This document shows, one piece after another, positions 1-10,642 of a stretch of DNA of 64,000 nt. Every line of letters starts with the position of its first letter. The stretch's first letter is position 1. A model generated the notes under the pieces. That model searched no databases. It saw nothing but the letters and a program-made list of their open reading frames with translations, and was not told the DNA's origin. The translations under genes were made by a program, and so were the position numbers. The DNA is from Neonectria sp. B-13 (lineage: Eukaryota; Ascomycota; Sordariomycetes; Hypocreales; Nectriaceae), in NCBI GenBank assembly GCA_002682825.1, contig NOKP01000018.1, positions 46,962 to 110,961 of the forward strand. The letters run 5' to 3'.

Positions 1-1
1 T

Positions 2-1363
2 GTGGCCCAGTGGACCCAATTTAACATTGTGCTTACTGATATTTTGACGCTTTGTTTTCCACTGCGAGGTCGGCACCACCAAGAATTGAACTCGAATAAT
101 TCCACGCTTCTCGGCAAATGCAAACGCGCTCTAAAAGAGTGGTACGATCAGGCAACTTCGCGGCTTTCAGTGATCCCTGGTGCCAGTGGCCCACGCATTC
201 TTCTCGACGAGGAGATCAGCCACGATTCTATAACCCTGTACGGCAACCTCTTGCTTATGTACTACCACTCTTCACGAGCTGCTTTGTGCCATCATGCAGT
301 TCTGTATCTTGACACTCTGCAGGGGGGAGGGAGGACCAGGAATGACTTTCTCACCAACGACCTATCAATTATTCTAGACAACCAGCACGAGCTGCAAGAC
401 GCTGCCACTTCCATTACCGAGTGTCATAAACAACTCGTTCGTCTCAACCTCGCGCGGTGGCTACCCGCTCCAGCAATTGGCTGCACTCTACTCCCGCTGG
501 TTCTTAATATCTTGGATATCAAGTTGGCGGCACCAGCAGTCAACTTTGAAACAACATCCAGAAAAACGCCAGCGCTCAGGCAGCGCGAACTGAATACTTT
601 AATTGAAGTCATGAAGACTTATCAGCTCCAGTATGATGGGGTAGACTGGGCTAGTGAAATCGTCCGCCATATCATCAACCTCGCCCAGCTTGATAACCTT
701 ACGCCTCAGATCCAAAGATCTAGGATTGACTGGACTCACATTTTTGCTTTCCAGCCCAGTTCGTATCTTAGGCTGGCTCTAGCACTTGACTTAAGTCTCA
801 GCAAAGGTCGACTGGCGCAGGACGGAGACTTCCCTATCAGTCTCAGAGGGTTATTCGCCGTCGACTTCAGTCCCATCAAGGAGATTTTCCAGCCTCAGAG
901 CACAAGTTTCTGTACCAGCAATAGTCAGATGTTCGCCGACACTCGCCGAGATAATGGGGTTATCCCCCTTGTAGGCTTAGCTCTGGAATCTGTCAATCGG
1001 AGGACGCGGCTTTCATTCGACACCGACCAAAATAACGGAGCTGTTCACGAGATTCCTCAGGATCACAACTTCATGAACTGGACCTCAATTGGCCTTGAGG
1101 ATACCGGAATGTCGCTATCGGATGAGCTCGGTGATCTTGGAACTGGCACTGACGAGATGTTTTTGCCCCAGAGAGAATCGAGATGTGAGACAGATAAGTC
1201 AGCAGACAAGGAGATGGAAGAGGGATCCTCAGACAATCCCACAAAATGCACCAGCACCCCTTCTCATAGGGAGATCATCAGCGAAGTCGAGATTAGCCAT
1301 GGAACAACAATGGGGCTGATGGAGGCAATTCGGGACGGAAATATTGGGGAATGTATTTCATAG
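2..1363 (+). CDS. Fungal transcription factor, C-terminal part (5' end outside window)
   Basis: The frame is open from the first bases, so this is the 3' part of a gene that starts upstream; the N-terminal DNA-binding region is not visible. About 450 residues remain. The first 270 residues are helical, with the look of the fungal-specific transcription factor regulatory domain (motifs such as LYGNLLLMYYHSSRAALCHH and a following LNLARWLPAPAIGC). This resembles the middle homology region of cutinase transcription factor 1-beta type Zn2Cys6 proteins. The last 150 residues are rich in Ser, Asp and Glu, like an acidic activation tail. It would act in the nucleus. It is convergent with the broken CoA ligase that follows and could once have regulated the neighbouring metabolic genes, which is inference. 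Family call fairly sure; target genes unknown. Confidence 0.75.
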   Translation: MAQWTQFNIVLTDILTLCFPLRGRHHQELNSNNSTLLGKCKRALKEWYDQATSRLSVIPGASGPRILLDEEISHDSITLYGNLLLMYYHSSRAALCHHAVLYLDTLQGGGRTRNDFLTNDLSIILDNQHELQDAATSITECHKQLVRLNLARWLPAPAIGCTLLPLVLNILDIKLAAPAVNFETTSRKTPALRQRELNTLIEVMKTYQLQYDGVDWASEIVRHIINLAQLDNLTPQIQRSRIDWTHIFAFQPSSYLRLALALDLSLSKGRLAQDGDFPISLRGLFAVDFSPIKEIFQPQSTSFCTSNSQMFADTRRDNGVIPLVGLALESVNRRTRLSFDTDQNNGAVHEIPQDHNFMNWTSIGLEDTGMSLSDELGDLGTGTDEMFLPQRESRCETDKSADKEMEEGSSDNPTKCTSTPSHREIISEVEISHGTTMGLMEAIRDGNIGECIS

Positions 1364-1629
1364 GCAAAACAGCAGCTGCTTGTTGCTAGAATGCTGGTGG
1401 CCTACCGGAAAGCCAAGCTGTCGGTTGGAACCATCATTTTAACCAAGACGTTGAACCTCTTCAAGAGTCATCTGTCACATTAATTATTGGAGTGCTTATG
1501 TGTCATTGATTCTCCATACGCAGTTCCTTGTTTCACAAGTGCGAAGTATCAATAATCTAAACTGTAGCCTAAGACTCGCTGATGGTACACTACGAGCACC
1601 ATTTCCAATGCGCAGCTATCCGCCTGGCT

Positions 1630-3545
1630 TCATAGTTGCGCCTCGGCCTTCTTGCTGTCCTGTTTCTCCTTCTCCCTCAACACACGCGGGAGAATCTTCC
1701 TCGTCGAGCTCTTGGGTATATCCTCGATAAACTCCACCCCTCGGACCAGCGATTTATGCCGGAGTTTTGGGGTTTCCACCTGTTCGCAGATTTCCCGCGC
1801 AGTCTTCTTGACACAATTTCTTGACGACTCCTCTGACCTAACTGAATAGGCCTTGGGCACCTCTCCAGCACGTGGGTGAGGCACTTGAATCACTGCACAG
1901 TCTGATACTGACGGGTGTGTGAATAAGTGGGCCTCAAGCTCTGCCGGCGCGACTTGAATCCCCTGGAGTGCGTAAGCGTGATGCACCATGTCGATGATAG
2001 AGAAGGTATATACCATGACTTTGATGAGCTCTTTAATTCTGTCCACAATCCTCACGTGTTCGTTTCCTTGTGGTGATTCACGCATCAGAGCCTCGTCTCC
2101 TGTCCTGAGCTACGGGCCATCGTCGTGGTAAACGAAAGTCTCCGAAGTGGCTTTTTGTTGTGAAGATATCCCAGGACAACCGACGGACGTTATACGAGGA
2201 GTTCTCCAGGCTTCTCATACTCAAATGCCTCATTCCCATTTCCGTCCATAAGCTTGACTAGTGTTGAGGGGAGAAGAGAGCCGCAAGACCCGACGAGCAC
2301 ATCGAGCTCACTGGTTGTGCAAACGCGCGAGGAGGTCTCGGTCGTTCCTAGTAGTTCAAAATATTAGCAAAGCTTCGATAAAATTATTAAGGGTCTCCCA
2401 CCGAACATTTAACAGAGACTCCGTTTTGGATACATCTCATGAACACTGTCAATGGTTTCGCGACTTAAAGGCGCCCCTGCCGAGAACGCACTTCAAACAC
2501 TGCTCAAGTCAACTTGTTGCACTGGTCTTGGTTTACTATCATCTAAACGAGAATTGGCGGAACAACGTTATCTGCTCAATCTCAAATTCTTAGATAGCCA
2601 ACAAGAGTGAGGTCAGATTATACTTTAGCAAGACAACGAGCTCGTCCCCACGATAGGCACCAAGGTGTCCCACTAAAACAAGTCCATAGATGTGACTGAG
2701 TGGAAGTATCCTGAGAACGCTTTGGATCTCAACGCCCTGTTTGCTGCTGCTGGAAACAGCTTCATACGTGGTGGCCTGGAGGATGTTTGCGATGACCTTG
2801 CGATGAGAGACCATGGTGCCTACCTAATACAGAGAACCAGTCAGAAAACCCACAATAGAAGAATTTAATTTCACTAACAGGAAGACCAGAAGTTCCCCTG
2901 GAATAGCACAAGTATGCAACCTGTTTTGCTCCGTGTCCCCGTGTCCACCGCAGCGGCTTGAGCTCCGGTAAAGTGCCACCCTCTCGGACCAAGTCTTCAA
3001 TTGTTATAAACTGGATCTGGCTTTTCTCGTTTCCAGGCAAAGGCAGAATGAAGATGCGGTTGCGAGGAATCCCGATAGCATCGGCCGCCTTGAAAGCGGT
3101 CTCCAACAGGGGAACGCAGGTAAACAAAGCTGTGGCTTTGGATAGGCTGAGTTGCCGTTCTAGCTCTGAGGAGGAGAATGCAGCACTTGGAGGGTCTACA
3201 ATGCCAGACATGCGATGGATTGCGTGAGTCAGAGGGATATGGTCGATCTGTATTATTTGTGAGTAAGTCAATAGTAGCAAATCAGGAGAAGCCACAAAAC
3301 CAACCATATTCAAAGAGAACAGACCAATAACCCGGTCCCATTCTGAGCCCTCGTCTTGGAAGCCGAGCCTTTGACCAATTGCCCTTGCCATGCAATCTTC
3401 CCGCTGTACAATCTCGATGGCGGTGTAGGCTCTCTTGCTGCTGCCGCTGGGTGTCGGCCGTATTTCTCGTTAGTCATAACTCAGCCGCACTGATAGAGTC
3501 CGGGGGATCTAGTAGTTTTGTCAGGAACTGCTTTGACTGGCGTGG
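1630..3545 (-). pseudogene. AMP-binding CoA ligase (4-coumarate-CoA ligase-like), disabled
   Basis: Fragments on the minus strand line up in order with fungal AMP-dependent synthetases. An N-terminal piece contains DPPDSISAAEL. The AMP-binding loop reads YLCYSRGTSGLP. A 55-bp intron (2824-2878) follows, then MVSHRKVIANILQ and LPLSHIYGLVLVGHL. Further on come LGTTETSSR, DVLVGSCGSLLPS, ELLV, RTGDEAL, VDRIKELIKV and, after another intron, QVAPAELEAHL. Damage is spread along the gene: frame jumps at about 3450 and 3420, a stop after YNLTSLLLAI near 2590, TAA after PGELLV near 2190, a frame jump after GYLHNKK, and TAG just before LRTGDEAL near 2110. The TAA (from CAA) and TAG (from TGG) are CpA-to-TpA type changes, as RIP makes. 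The living family activates aromatic or fatty acids as acyl-CoA. The original N-terminus is uncertain. Confidence 0.85.
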
Positions 3546-4760
3546 TGATCGATGAAGGGGAACCTACCCATAGGTAACTGGGGAACCCATGACGGCGAAG
3601 TGAACACCATATTCGACTTGACGGATCGTGTACTCGTACGACAAAAATGTCAGCTTTAGTGTCCAAGACGACAATGGAGCTCCATCAAGACGTATGTTCG
3701 TCCTGCCTCTTTTATAGATTCGAAGTTGTCCTTGAACCCACATTAATTGGTTAGTGACGATGGTTCCCATTCGCCACATCTACCGACGGCGCCGAATTAC
3801 GCGGTTGATCCAGGCAAGTTCGGCAAATTTGTGCCAAGACCATGGGTCCCTGCATCCTGGGGATGAAATGGCGGCTAAGGGGTAAGCCCACAGTAAAGAG
3901 TTCAGTCAATGCTGGCGGGAACTTTTGTAGGTTTCCTTGTCGCAAATTGTGTCAGGAAAATGTCCAGTTAATCCATTATACCGGCTTTGATGAGGTTCAT
4001 TATTTACCTTTAATTATTTTAAAACCCAGGTATCAAAATATAGTCATTACAGAAGAAGGTTTAAGATCTGGCTGGACGTAATCCGTTGCCTATTGTTATC
4101 GAGCACACGATCACTTCTGGCAATGGCATAGCTCTTTCTGACCATTCAGATGATATGAGGACCTGTGGAGCCTGTCTGCCTTTTATAGGCCTAGAAGTGT
4201 AGGAGGCAGTACGTAGTTTCATCTTGTATGCGTACTGTGCTTCCCCATGCGGTTATGCTGCCTGAGCACGCTCGCTCGTCGTTGATAAAGCCTTCTCTGC
4301 ATGATATTGGTGAGGAGTAATGATACCTGTCCAGATGAAGAGGCGCCTGATTGAAACTTTGATGTCTTCTGCTGACTTGTGGTTCCGAAATAGCCGCCCC
4401 TACCGAATCTACCGAAGCTACCGAAGGCAGGCGTTGCGGGGAATGCCATGTATCCACAGGGGTCGTATAGAACCTACCAATCATTAAACAGATAGCCGAA
4501 TCTCTCCATTAGCCAAGGAACAAAGGTTTCTAGGTTCAACGCAGTAGTCATGGTAATGATGCCGAGTTCGTCTATGTCCCCAGCTCGGCGACCCCACTCC
4601 CGTTCTATCTAGCTTGGCGTCATTGTTTTTCACATGATCATGCTCCCTCCTTAAAACCAGCCGATCTCCGTAGCTCTTCCTCGCGGATTTCACTATAGGA
4701 AAGAACACGCATTCACCAAACCACCTGCACCCAAATTAAAACTCATTCATCACCAACGCA
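3546..4760. other. Intergenic, no supported gene
   Basis: About 1.2 kb between the broken CoA ligase and the amidohydrolase. Short open frames occur on both strands, but none shows a recognisable motif or a convincing splice pattern. Part of 3546-3780 may be the eroded 5' region of the ligase. The last 50 bases are A-rich and directly precede the amidohydrolase start. Confidence 0.5.
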
Positions 4761-5700
4761 ATGGCACCAACCAAGTTCCGCTACCCTATTGTTGACGTCT
4801 GGGCCAACCTCCCTGGAGTAAGCAATGAACAACCTCAATCTCAACATCGTTTCCTAATAAACTTAGCTGGGCGCCGCCATTCCAGAGGTTGCTCGACTTT
4901 TCGAATACAGCCATTCCGATCCAGAAATTGCCAACAAAAAGAAGACTCCTGACGAGCTCATCGCTCTGATGGATGAAGCAGGAGTTTCTCAAATCTGTCT
5001 CTCCGCTTGGAGTCGCCCAGGCCAGATGATATTCTCAAATGCCGAGGTTGCGCAGTATACTCGCGCGCACCCAAATCGAATCTTTGGCCTGGCTGCCGTT
5101 GATCTACACAACCCAGTGGAGGCGGTTCGAGAATTGGAGCACTATGTGAAGAAGGAAGGATTTGTTGGGTTGCGAGTGGTCCCGTGGTTGTGGAATCTTC
5201 CTCCCACGGATTCCCACTACTGGCCTCTGTTCGTCAAATGCGTCGAACTCGATATCCCTTTTCTGACTCAAGTCGGTCACACCGCTCCTGCATGCCCGAG
5301 CGAGGTTGGGAGACCGATTCCGTACATTGATACCATCGCTCTGAAGTTTCCCAACCTCAAGATAATCATGGGCCACATTGGCTACCCTTGGGCAGCTGAG
5401 ACGGTCGCAGTAGCTTGGAAGCACAAGAACGTGTACATCGACACCAGCGCCTGGTCCCCCAAGTACTACGCGCCGGAGTTCATCAAGTTTGCCAACACGA
5501 CGGGCAAGGAAAAGGTCATGTTTGGAACCAACTTTCCGCAGCTCGGGTTCAAGGAATGCGTTGACAATGTCGAGACTCATCTGGCGGACAAGCCAAACGG
5601 GTTCAAAGAGAAGGTCACAAAGGGATTCATGGGTGGGAATGCTGTTCGGGTGCTGAAACTGCCTCCCGTTGATTTAGACAGCCTCAGGGCTAAGATTTGA
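4761..5700 (+). CDS. Amidohydrolase-2 family TIM-barrel protein
   Basis: Two exons, 4761-4817 and 4867-5700, separated by a 49-bp intron (GTAAGC...TTAG), give a 296-residue protein that starts MAPTKFRYPIVDVWANLPG. The fold is that of amidohydrolase family 2 (PF04909), which contains ACMSD and related decarboxylases and hydratases: a chain of beta strands with LTQVGHTAP (His about 157), IIMGHIGYPW (His about 189) and VMFGTNFPQL (about 236-245). Three metal-ligand positions look altered: the N-terminal HxH position reads DVW, and the usual GTD Asp is Asn in GTN. The enzyme may therefore bind metal differently, or not at all. No signal peptide is visible, so it is probably cytosolic. It lies between the dead ligase and the aminotransferase, which hints at aromatic acid metabolism. 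Substrate unknown. Confidence 0.85.
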
Positions 5701-6598
5701 GCCTGTTTTGTACGCGAGACGAAACAACGTTGATATTTAGGGAGTGCATCGCAACGTTCAGTTTTGCTCAGGAACTACTCATCTCTAAAGCCTTAGGCTA
5801 GACCATATCAAAAGACACCTTACTGCTTATTCAATGCGGTTGGTGTAGAGAGATACAATCTGTTAGTTAGTTTTGCAAATACTTTATGCCCTCAAAGACT
5901 GTGCCCGACGCATTTGTCGCTAGTGATGTGATGTGGACACTAACAGGAAGCTGGGTTTTACACTTCGAGGGTTGCAGTCTTTGGTCGGACAGCCGACGCA
6001 AATGCTGATTATTTAGTGGGGGAAATCTATCGAAGGAATGAATTTCATTGTAAATTCCCGCCACCGTTGGTTGTCTCGGTCACCTGGTTCTCATGGCGGA
6101 ATTTCAGCACCCCCTTTTCGCCATCGCGGACTGGTCACTACGTGTCAACTCGAGATGATTTGGAGAACGAGAATGACACGCGATCGGAGAGAATTAGGAC
6201 GGAAAATTCTGGTCGGCGTAATATGGATAACAACTGCAATGTGAGATGGGCATTCGGAGAAAATATGGTCGAGGTCCTCGGAGAACTCTTACTCCGACTC
6301 CACTAGCGAGTTCTACCCTACGCCGTACTCCGAGTTGGCCGAGATCCCGTAGTACACAGCAATATTCCATCCCATATATAAATCCTTGCGATTCGTCTCC
6401 GGCATGCTCGCATCTTAGAAGACACTAGAACATAATATTTTATCCAGATTTACCCCTTGTTGGATTCTTTTTATCTTCGCTGGAGACCATGTTAATCCCT
6501 GCTTCCGGAAGCCCTCGTTCAAACGGGCAAGTCCACGTTGACAAAGGAACCAACATGAACAACCCTCAGCAACACCGCCGCGACGTCAATCCTTCACA
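5701..6598. other. Intergenic with putative aminotransferase promoter
   Basis: About 900 bp without a supported gene. The right half holds several CTCGGAG / CTCCGA triplet-type motifs (6260-6345), which could bind zinc-cluster regulators, and a TATA-like box at 6375. Open frames here are short and unrecognised. Confidence 0.4.
6375..6382 (+). promoter_or_regulatory. TATA-like box before the aminotransferase
   Basis: TATATAAA stands about 220 bp before the chosen ATG at 6599, and pyrimidine-rich sequence follows. Position and sequence fit a core promoter; no other support. Confidence 0.4.
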
Positions 6599-8212
6599 AT
6601 GGGGGGTAGCAGCACCTTGCGTGAGTGAACCATTCAAGACGCGAAGCCACAAGCATAAGACAGTGGCTCTGAGGTGGGATCGTGCGTCTTCACACATAAC
6701 CCCTACCCGATGTTGCGCCTAACCTATCATGCTAGATCGCCTCAACGCCGAGTCCGCTAGCCGAGAGGGCTGTACCCTCAAAGCTGCCTTCAAGCATCTT
6801 CAGAAGCCAGATGTAATCTCGCTGGGAGGTGGCCTGCCTCTGAGCGAGTATTTCCCCTTTGAGGCCATGGAGCACACCGTGCTTCCGCTAGACAACCTCA
6901 AAGGAGACAAGGGTGTCTCGAAGGAGGCAATCGGCTTGCATTCCAGCAAGGCCGACATCACTTCTGGTAACAGCATCTATGACCTCACGGTTGCGCTAAA
7001 TTACAGCCAAGGAAGTGGCTCTGCCCAGCTGCTCCGCTGGATCACCGAGCACGCTGAGCTGGTCCACAATCCCCCGTATGAGGATTGGCAATGCAACATG
7101 ACCATTGGCAACACCTCGGCACTGGACATGACTTTGCGCATGTTCGTACAACGAGGAGATTACGTCTTGTCTGATGACTATACTTTTTCATCAGCAGTTG
7201 AAACAGCGTTGCCGATGGGGGCTCATTTCCTAGGCGTGGAAATGGATACTGAAGGTATGCTTCCGCAGAGCCTCCAAAACACGCTTCAAAACTGGGATCC
7301 GGCTGCCCACGGTGGTGCGAGGAAGCCATTCTTGCTCTATAGCATTCCCACGGGCCAGAATCCTACAGGCGCTACCCAAAGTCTACAACGCCGCAAGGAC
7401 ATCTACCGAGTAGCCCAAGAACATGATCTAATCATTCTGGAAGATGATCCGTACTACTTCCTCCAAATGGACAGGTTTGATGGAGGTGCGGAATCTCCTC
7501 AACCTGGTGCAAGCTCAAGGTCACCGGAGTCACTGCTTTCGATGATCATACCCTCGTACCTCAGCATGGACACGGATGGTCGCGTAATGCGCATGGATTC
7601 ATTCAGCAAGGTCGTCAGTCCTGGTCTTCGTATTGGATGGGTTACTGCCTCTCAGCAACTAGTCGAACGTTACAAGATTCACGCCGATGTTTCGACCCAA
7701 GGCCCCAGCGGGTTTAGTCAACTGGCACTCTTTAAGTTGCTAGACGAACACTGGGGTCATTCTGGGTTCTTCAGCTGGTTACTGCATCTTCGTCAGCAGT
7801 ATTCTTACCGACGAACTTTTCTTGCCAACGCTTGCGATCGCCATTTGCCTAAGGGCATCGTTAGCTGGACAGTGGCGGAAGCAGGCATGTTCGTAAGTGC
7901 AGCCCTTTTTACTATGCATGTGTCCGCTTTCGGTTTATGCTCTAACACTTTCTTTAGCAATGGCTAAAGGTGGACTGGCGAAAGCATCCTGATGCAGATA
8001 GGAAATCTATGACGGAGATAGAAGAAGAGATATGGTTTGAAGGCATCGGACAGGGAGTACTCGTAGCCCGAGGCAGCTGGTTTCAGGCAACGGCAAACAA
8101 GTCGTATCCCGATATCTTTTATCGAGTTACGTTTGCAGCTGCCCCGTTGGATAAGATCGAGGAGGCCGTGGTACGCTTTGGGGAGGCTTTGAGGAAGATT
8201 TTCAAGTTGTAG
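6599..8212 (+). CDS. Aromatic amino acid aminotransferase (ARO8/kynurenine aminotransferase family)
   Basis: Three exons, 6599-6620, 6736-7892 and 7958-8212, give 477 residues. The short first exon was chosen because only the ATG at 6599 keeps frame across the GTGAGT donor at 6621 and the CTAG acceptor at 6735, giving MGGSSTLHRLNAESASREG; an upstream ATG at 6489 does not keep frame with that acceptor. Class I/II PLP-dependent transferase motifs are clear: SLGGGLPLSEYFPF, TIGNTSALDM, the substrate/PLP loop SIPTGQNPTGATQ, EDDPYYFLQM (about 243) and the Schiff-base lysine in MDSFSKVVSPGLRIGWV (Lys about 299). The family moves amino groups from aromatic amino acids or kynurenine to 2-oxo acids. 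No targeting signal is seen. It looks intact although its neighbours are decayed. Alternative: 2-aminoadipate aminotransferase, the same family. Confidence 0.88.
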
Positions 8213-8441
8213 TGAAGAGCAAGGTCGATTCAAGGCCAGGGTGCCTAGACTTTTAGAGACTTATAGGAGCCAATCGCAAGGGGTTTCACGTAAATCTCAT
8301 CGTGTTCTTCGCCATGGTGCTTTGCACTTTAGGTTTACACCCGGCATGAGAATTTCCGTAGCTTAGTCGTCCCTCTCCCAAAAAGCGCGTTTTATGAAGT
8401 CAATAATCTTCTCACATAACTGTCTACATCTGCTCAAGTCT

Positions 8442-9768
8442 CTATTCATCCCAGATAGTCGCCACAACAGCGCCAGTAAGGGTCACTTGACCGATCTTGC
8501 CACCATCTTCCTCCAAGATGATCTTGCCCGAACGGATATCGCGCTTCCAGATAACCACAGTCTTGTTGTTTTGGTGTCCAACTGCAATCATATCACCTGC
8601 TTTGTTGAAAGAAAACTGACGCGGGGACCAACCGCCGGAAGGAGCAAGCTGCACGAGCTCCAGAGTACCGTCGTGGTTGATATGGAAAGTCGACAGCGTG
8701 TCAGACGGGCCGGATCCCAAGATCGGCGAGTCACGGAAGGATTTCTCGCGGTTCGATACAACGAGGAAGCGCTTGTCCGGCTAAATACACTGTCAGCACT
8801 CAAGCTTACGGGCTGTAGGCTATTCAGCCAAGGCTGCTTACACTCAGCGCAATCTCGCTAGTGGGAGCCAGTGTCGCAGGCAAACTGGCATCAATGGCGG
8901 GAATCTCAAACACCTTCTTGAACGACAAGCCGGTCTTTTTGTACGTCACGCGGTACGAGTACACCTTCTGGTCAAGCTCTCCATTGAAGAAGAAAAAGAC
9001 ATCACCATTGTCCATGGTGCGGAAGACGCCATGGCGCGGCCCGGTTCCTGGTTCGGTTCTCAGGCCGTCCACCTCGGTGATGGGAGCAACCGTGTCTTCA
9101 TCGTAGGTGTACACGCGACCCAAATCGCCACCAAGGTCCATCAGGACCAGGTACTGGTTTGTAGGGTCAAGGATAACATCATGGAGGTAACTCCTGTCTT
9201 GCCGAGACGGAACTGGCCCAGTCTGGTTCAACGTGGGGAAGATTTGTTGCAACGGCCCGGTTCCCGGCAAAGCTCCGTGGTCGCCCAGAGCGTAAACAGC
9301 GGCCGCGCTTCGGTTGCTGCCGATCTTTAGTCTTGATTCGGACCTTCCTCCGCGGTGGGACTCTTGTTCCCCGATGAATGTGACTTACTATGAGGCGCTC
9401 ACACAAGCCCGGGCTCCTTTGCTGGTGGTGACTATCCCGCCGGCAACTCCACTCAAGGGTGCAAGTATGCGGTCCAATCGGGTGAGAGCTCCGCCGTCCT
9501 CAATTGAGAAGGAGTTCAATGACCCTGAAGTCGACGAGCTGCTACCGCGGTCGAGGCAGTAAAGCACGCGGCTGGCCTTATCAACGGATAACCAAGAAGG
9601 GTTGACTTCACACTCGGACGTCTTGGCGGTGACGGCGAGGGTGTAGTTGCGTCCAGATCCGGTAAGAGAAAGGGTCGTCACATTGCCCCCTGAGTCGGCC
9701 GCGAAGAGGGTTACTGCGTTGCAGAGAGGTGCCAAAAGGCCCAGGGCGGCAAGAACATCTCGACGCAT
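8442..9768 (-). CDS. Secreted lactonase-type seven-bladed beta-propeller (carboxymuconate cyclase-like)
   Basis: Three exons, 9403-9768, 8842-9324 and 8442-8780, with introns of 78 and 61 bp that keep frame, give 395 residues. The N-terminus MRRDVLAALGLLAPLCNA is a probable signal peptide, so the protein is likely secreted. Repeated blades follow, with typical strings such as PSWLSVD, LHDVILDPTNQYLVLMDLG, GPRHGVF, EIALSPDKRFLVVSNRE and GWSPRQFSFNKAGDMIAVG. This is the pattern of PF10282 lactonases, which include fungal 3-carboxy-cis,cis-muconate cyclase and 6-phosphogluconolactonase-like proteins. The activity may be lactone formation or opening on an aromatic-derived acid; the exact substrate cannot be read. 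It converges on the aminotransferase, with 229 bp between the stops. Confidence 0.87.
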
Positions 9769-10642
9769 TGTGAAAAGAATGAATGAAGTCTTTGTGTGAG
9801 CGAGTTGATATGCAAGCGGCCGAATGCAAGAATTGACAGCTCAGGGCATCACGGGTATATAGCACACCAAGCTCTCTATCAAGCCTCAATTAGCCCCGGA
9901 CTAACCACTATACCATGACGCGTCTTTCCTTCGATGCTACTACAATGCGGAGAAGCGAGCTCGATCAATCCCGCGGTTCCAACGGAAATGAGCAAGATCC
10001 GAAGCCACTTGTTGCAGATGATCCACCAATTGACTTCCCAGTGCCAAGACTCTGGGATCAGGGGCAGGGGTTCCCGTTGCGGGCAAATGGACAAGCTTAA
10101 ACCGGTTCGACCGGGTGTTTGAAACAACCGCTTAATTTCTTGGGAATAACCTTCCAGACTAGGTTTGTCCGGGCGTCAAGGGACCCCCGTCTCAGACCAA
10201 GTAATACATGTTGAAATTATGACCGTCGGTACGATCGGGAGCGTAAAAAACGGGCTCAAATTCGGAATTGGCCTACCACACTAGACCATCCACTCTTAAG
10301 GTTGACTAGTATATAGGAAGGGAGGCTCAGCATATCCACTTGCACCATGTTGATGGATGCAAGCCAAGGAAAAGGGAGGCTGAGCATCTTAATACGTAAC
10401 AACTTAAGAAGGTAATAATGTATTACAGTTTGCAGAAGGTCTTTATCCCGCTCGGTATCCCATTTGTCATCTCGGGCGGCTGTGAAGGACATCGGAGATC
10501 GAGAGAGTGATGCTTTGACTAGCCGAGATAGTGAATTATAAGTAATGGGACTGCCATGGAGAAAGGTACAGTTTGTATCAGGTGCCTAAACCTTACTTTC
10601 TTTACTTCTACCTAAGCTCCCTCTTGTGGGTCATTGGCAGCC
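9769..10642. other. Divergent intergenic region between lactonase and FAD oxidoreductase
   Basis: An 870-bp shared promoter region between two divergently read secreted-enzyme genes; co-regulation is possible. One TATA-like box lies on the lactonase side (9856). No gene is supported. Confidence 0.45.
9856..9861 (-). promoter_or_regulatory. TATA-like box of the lactonase gene
   Basis: TATATA about 90 bp upstream of the minus-strand start at 9768. Placement suits a core promoter; no other support. Confidence 0.4.

Noticed and set aside
6489..6722. Start of the aminotransferase at ATG 6489
   Set aside because: Its frame does not join the second exon at the CTAG acceptor; the ATG at 6599 does and restores the family N-terminal pattern.
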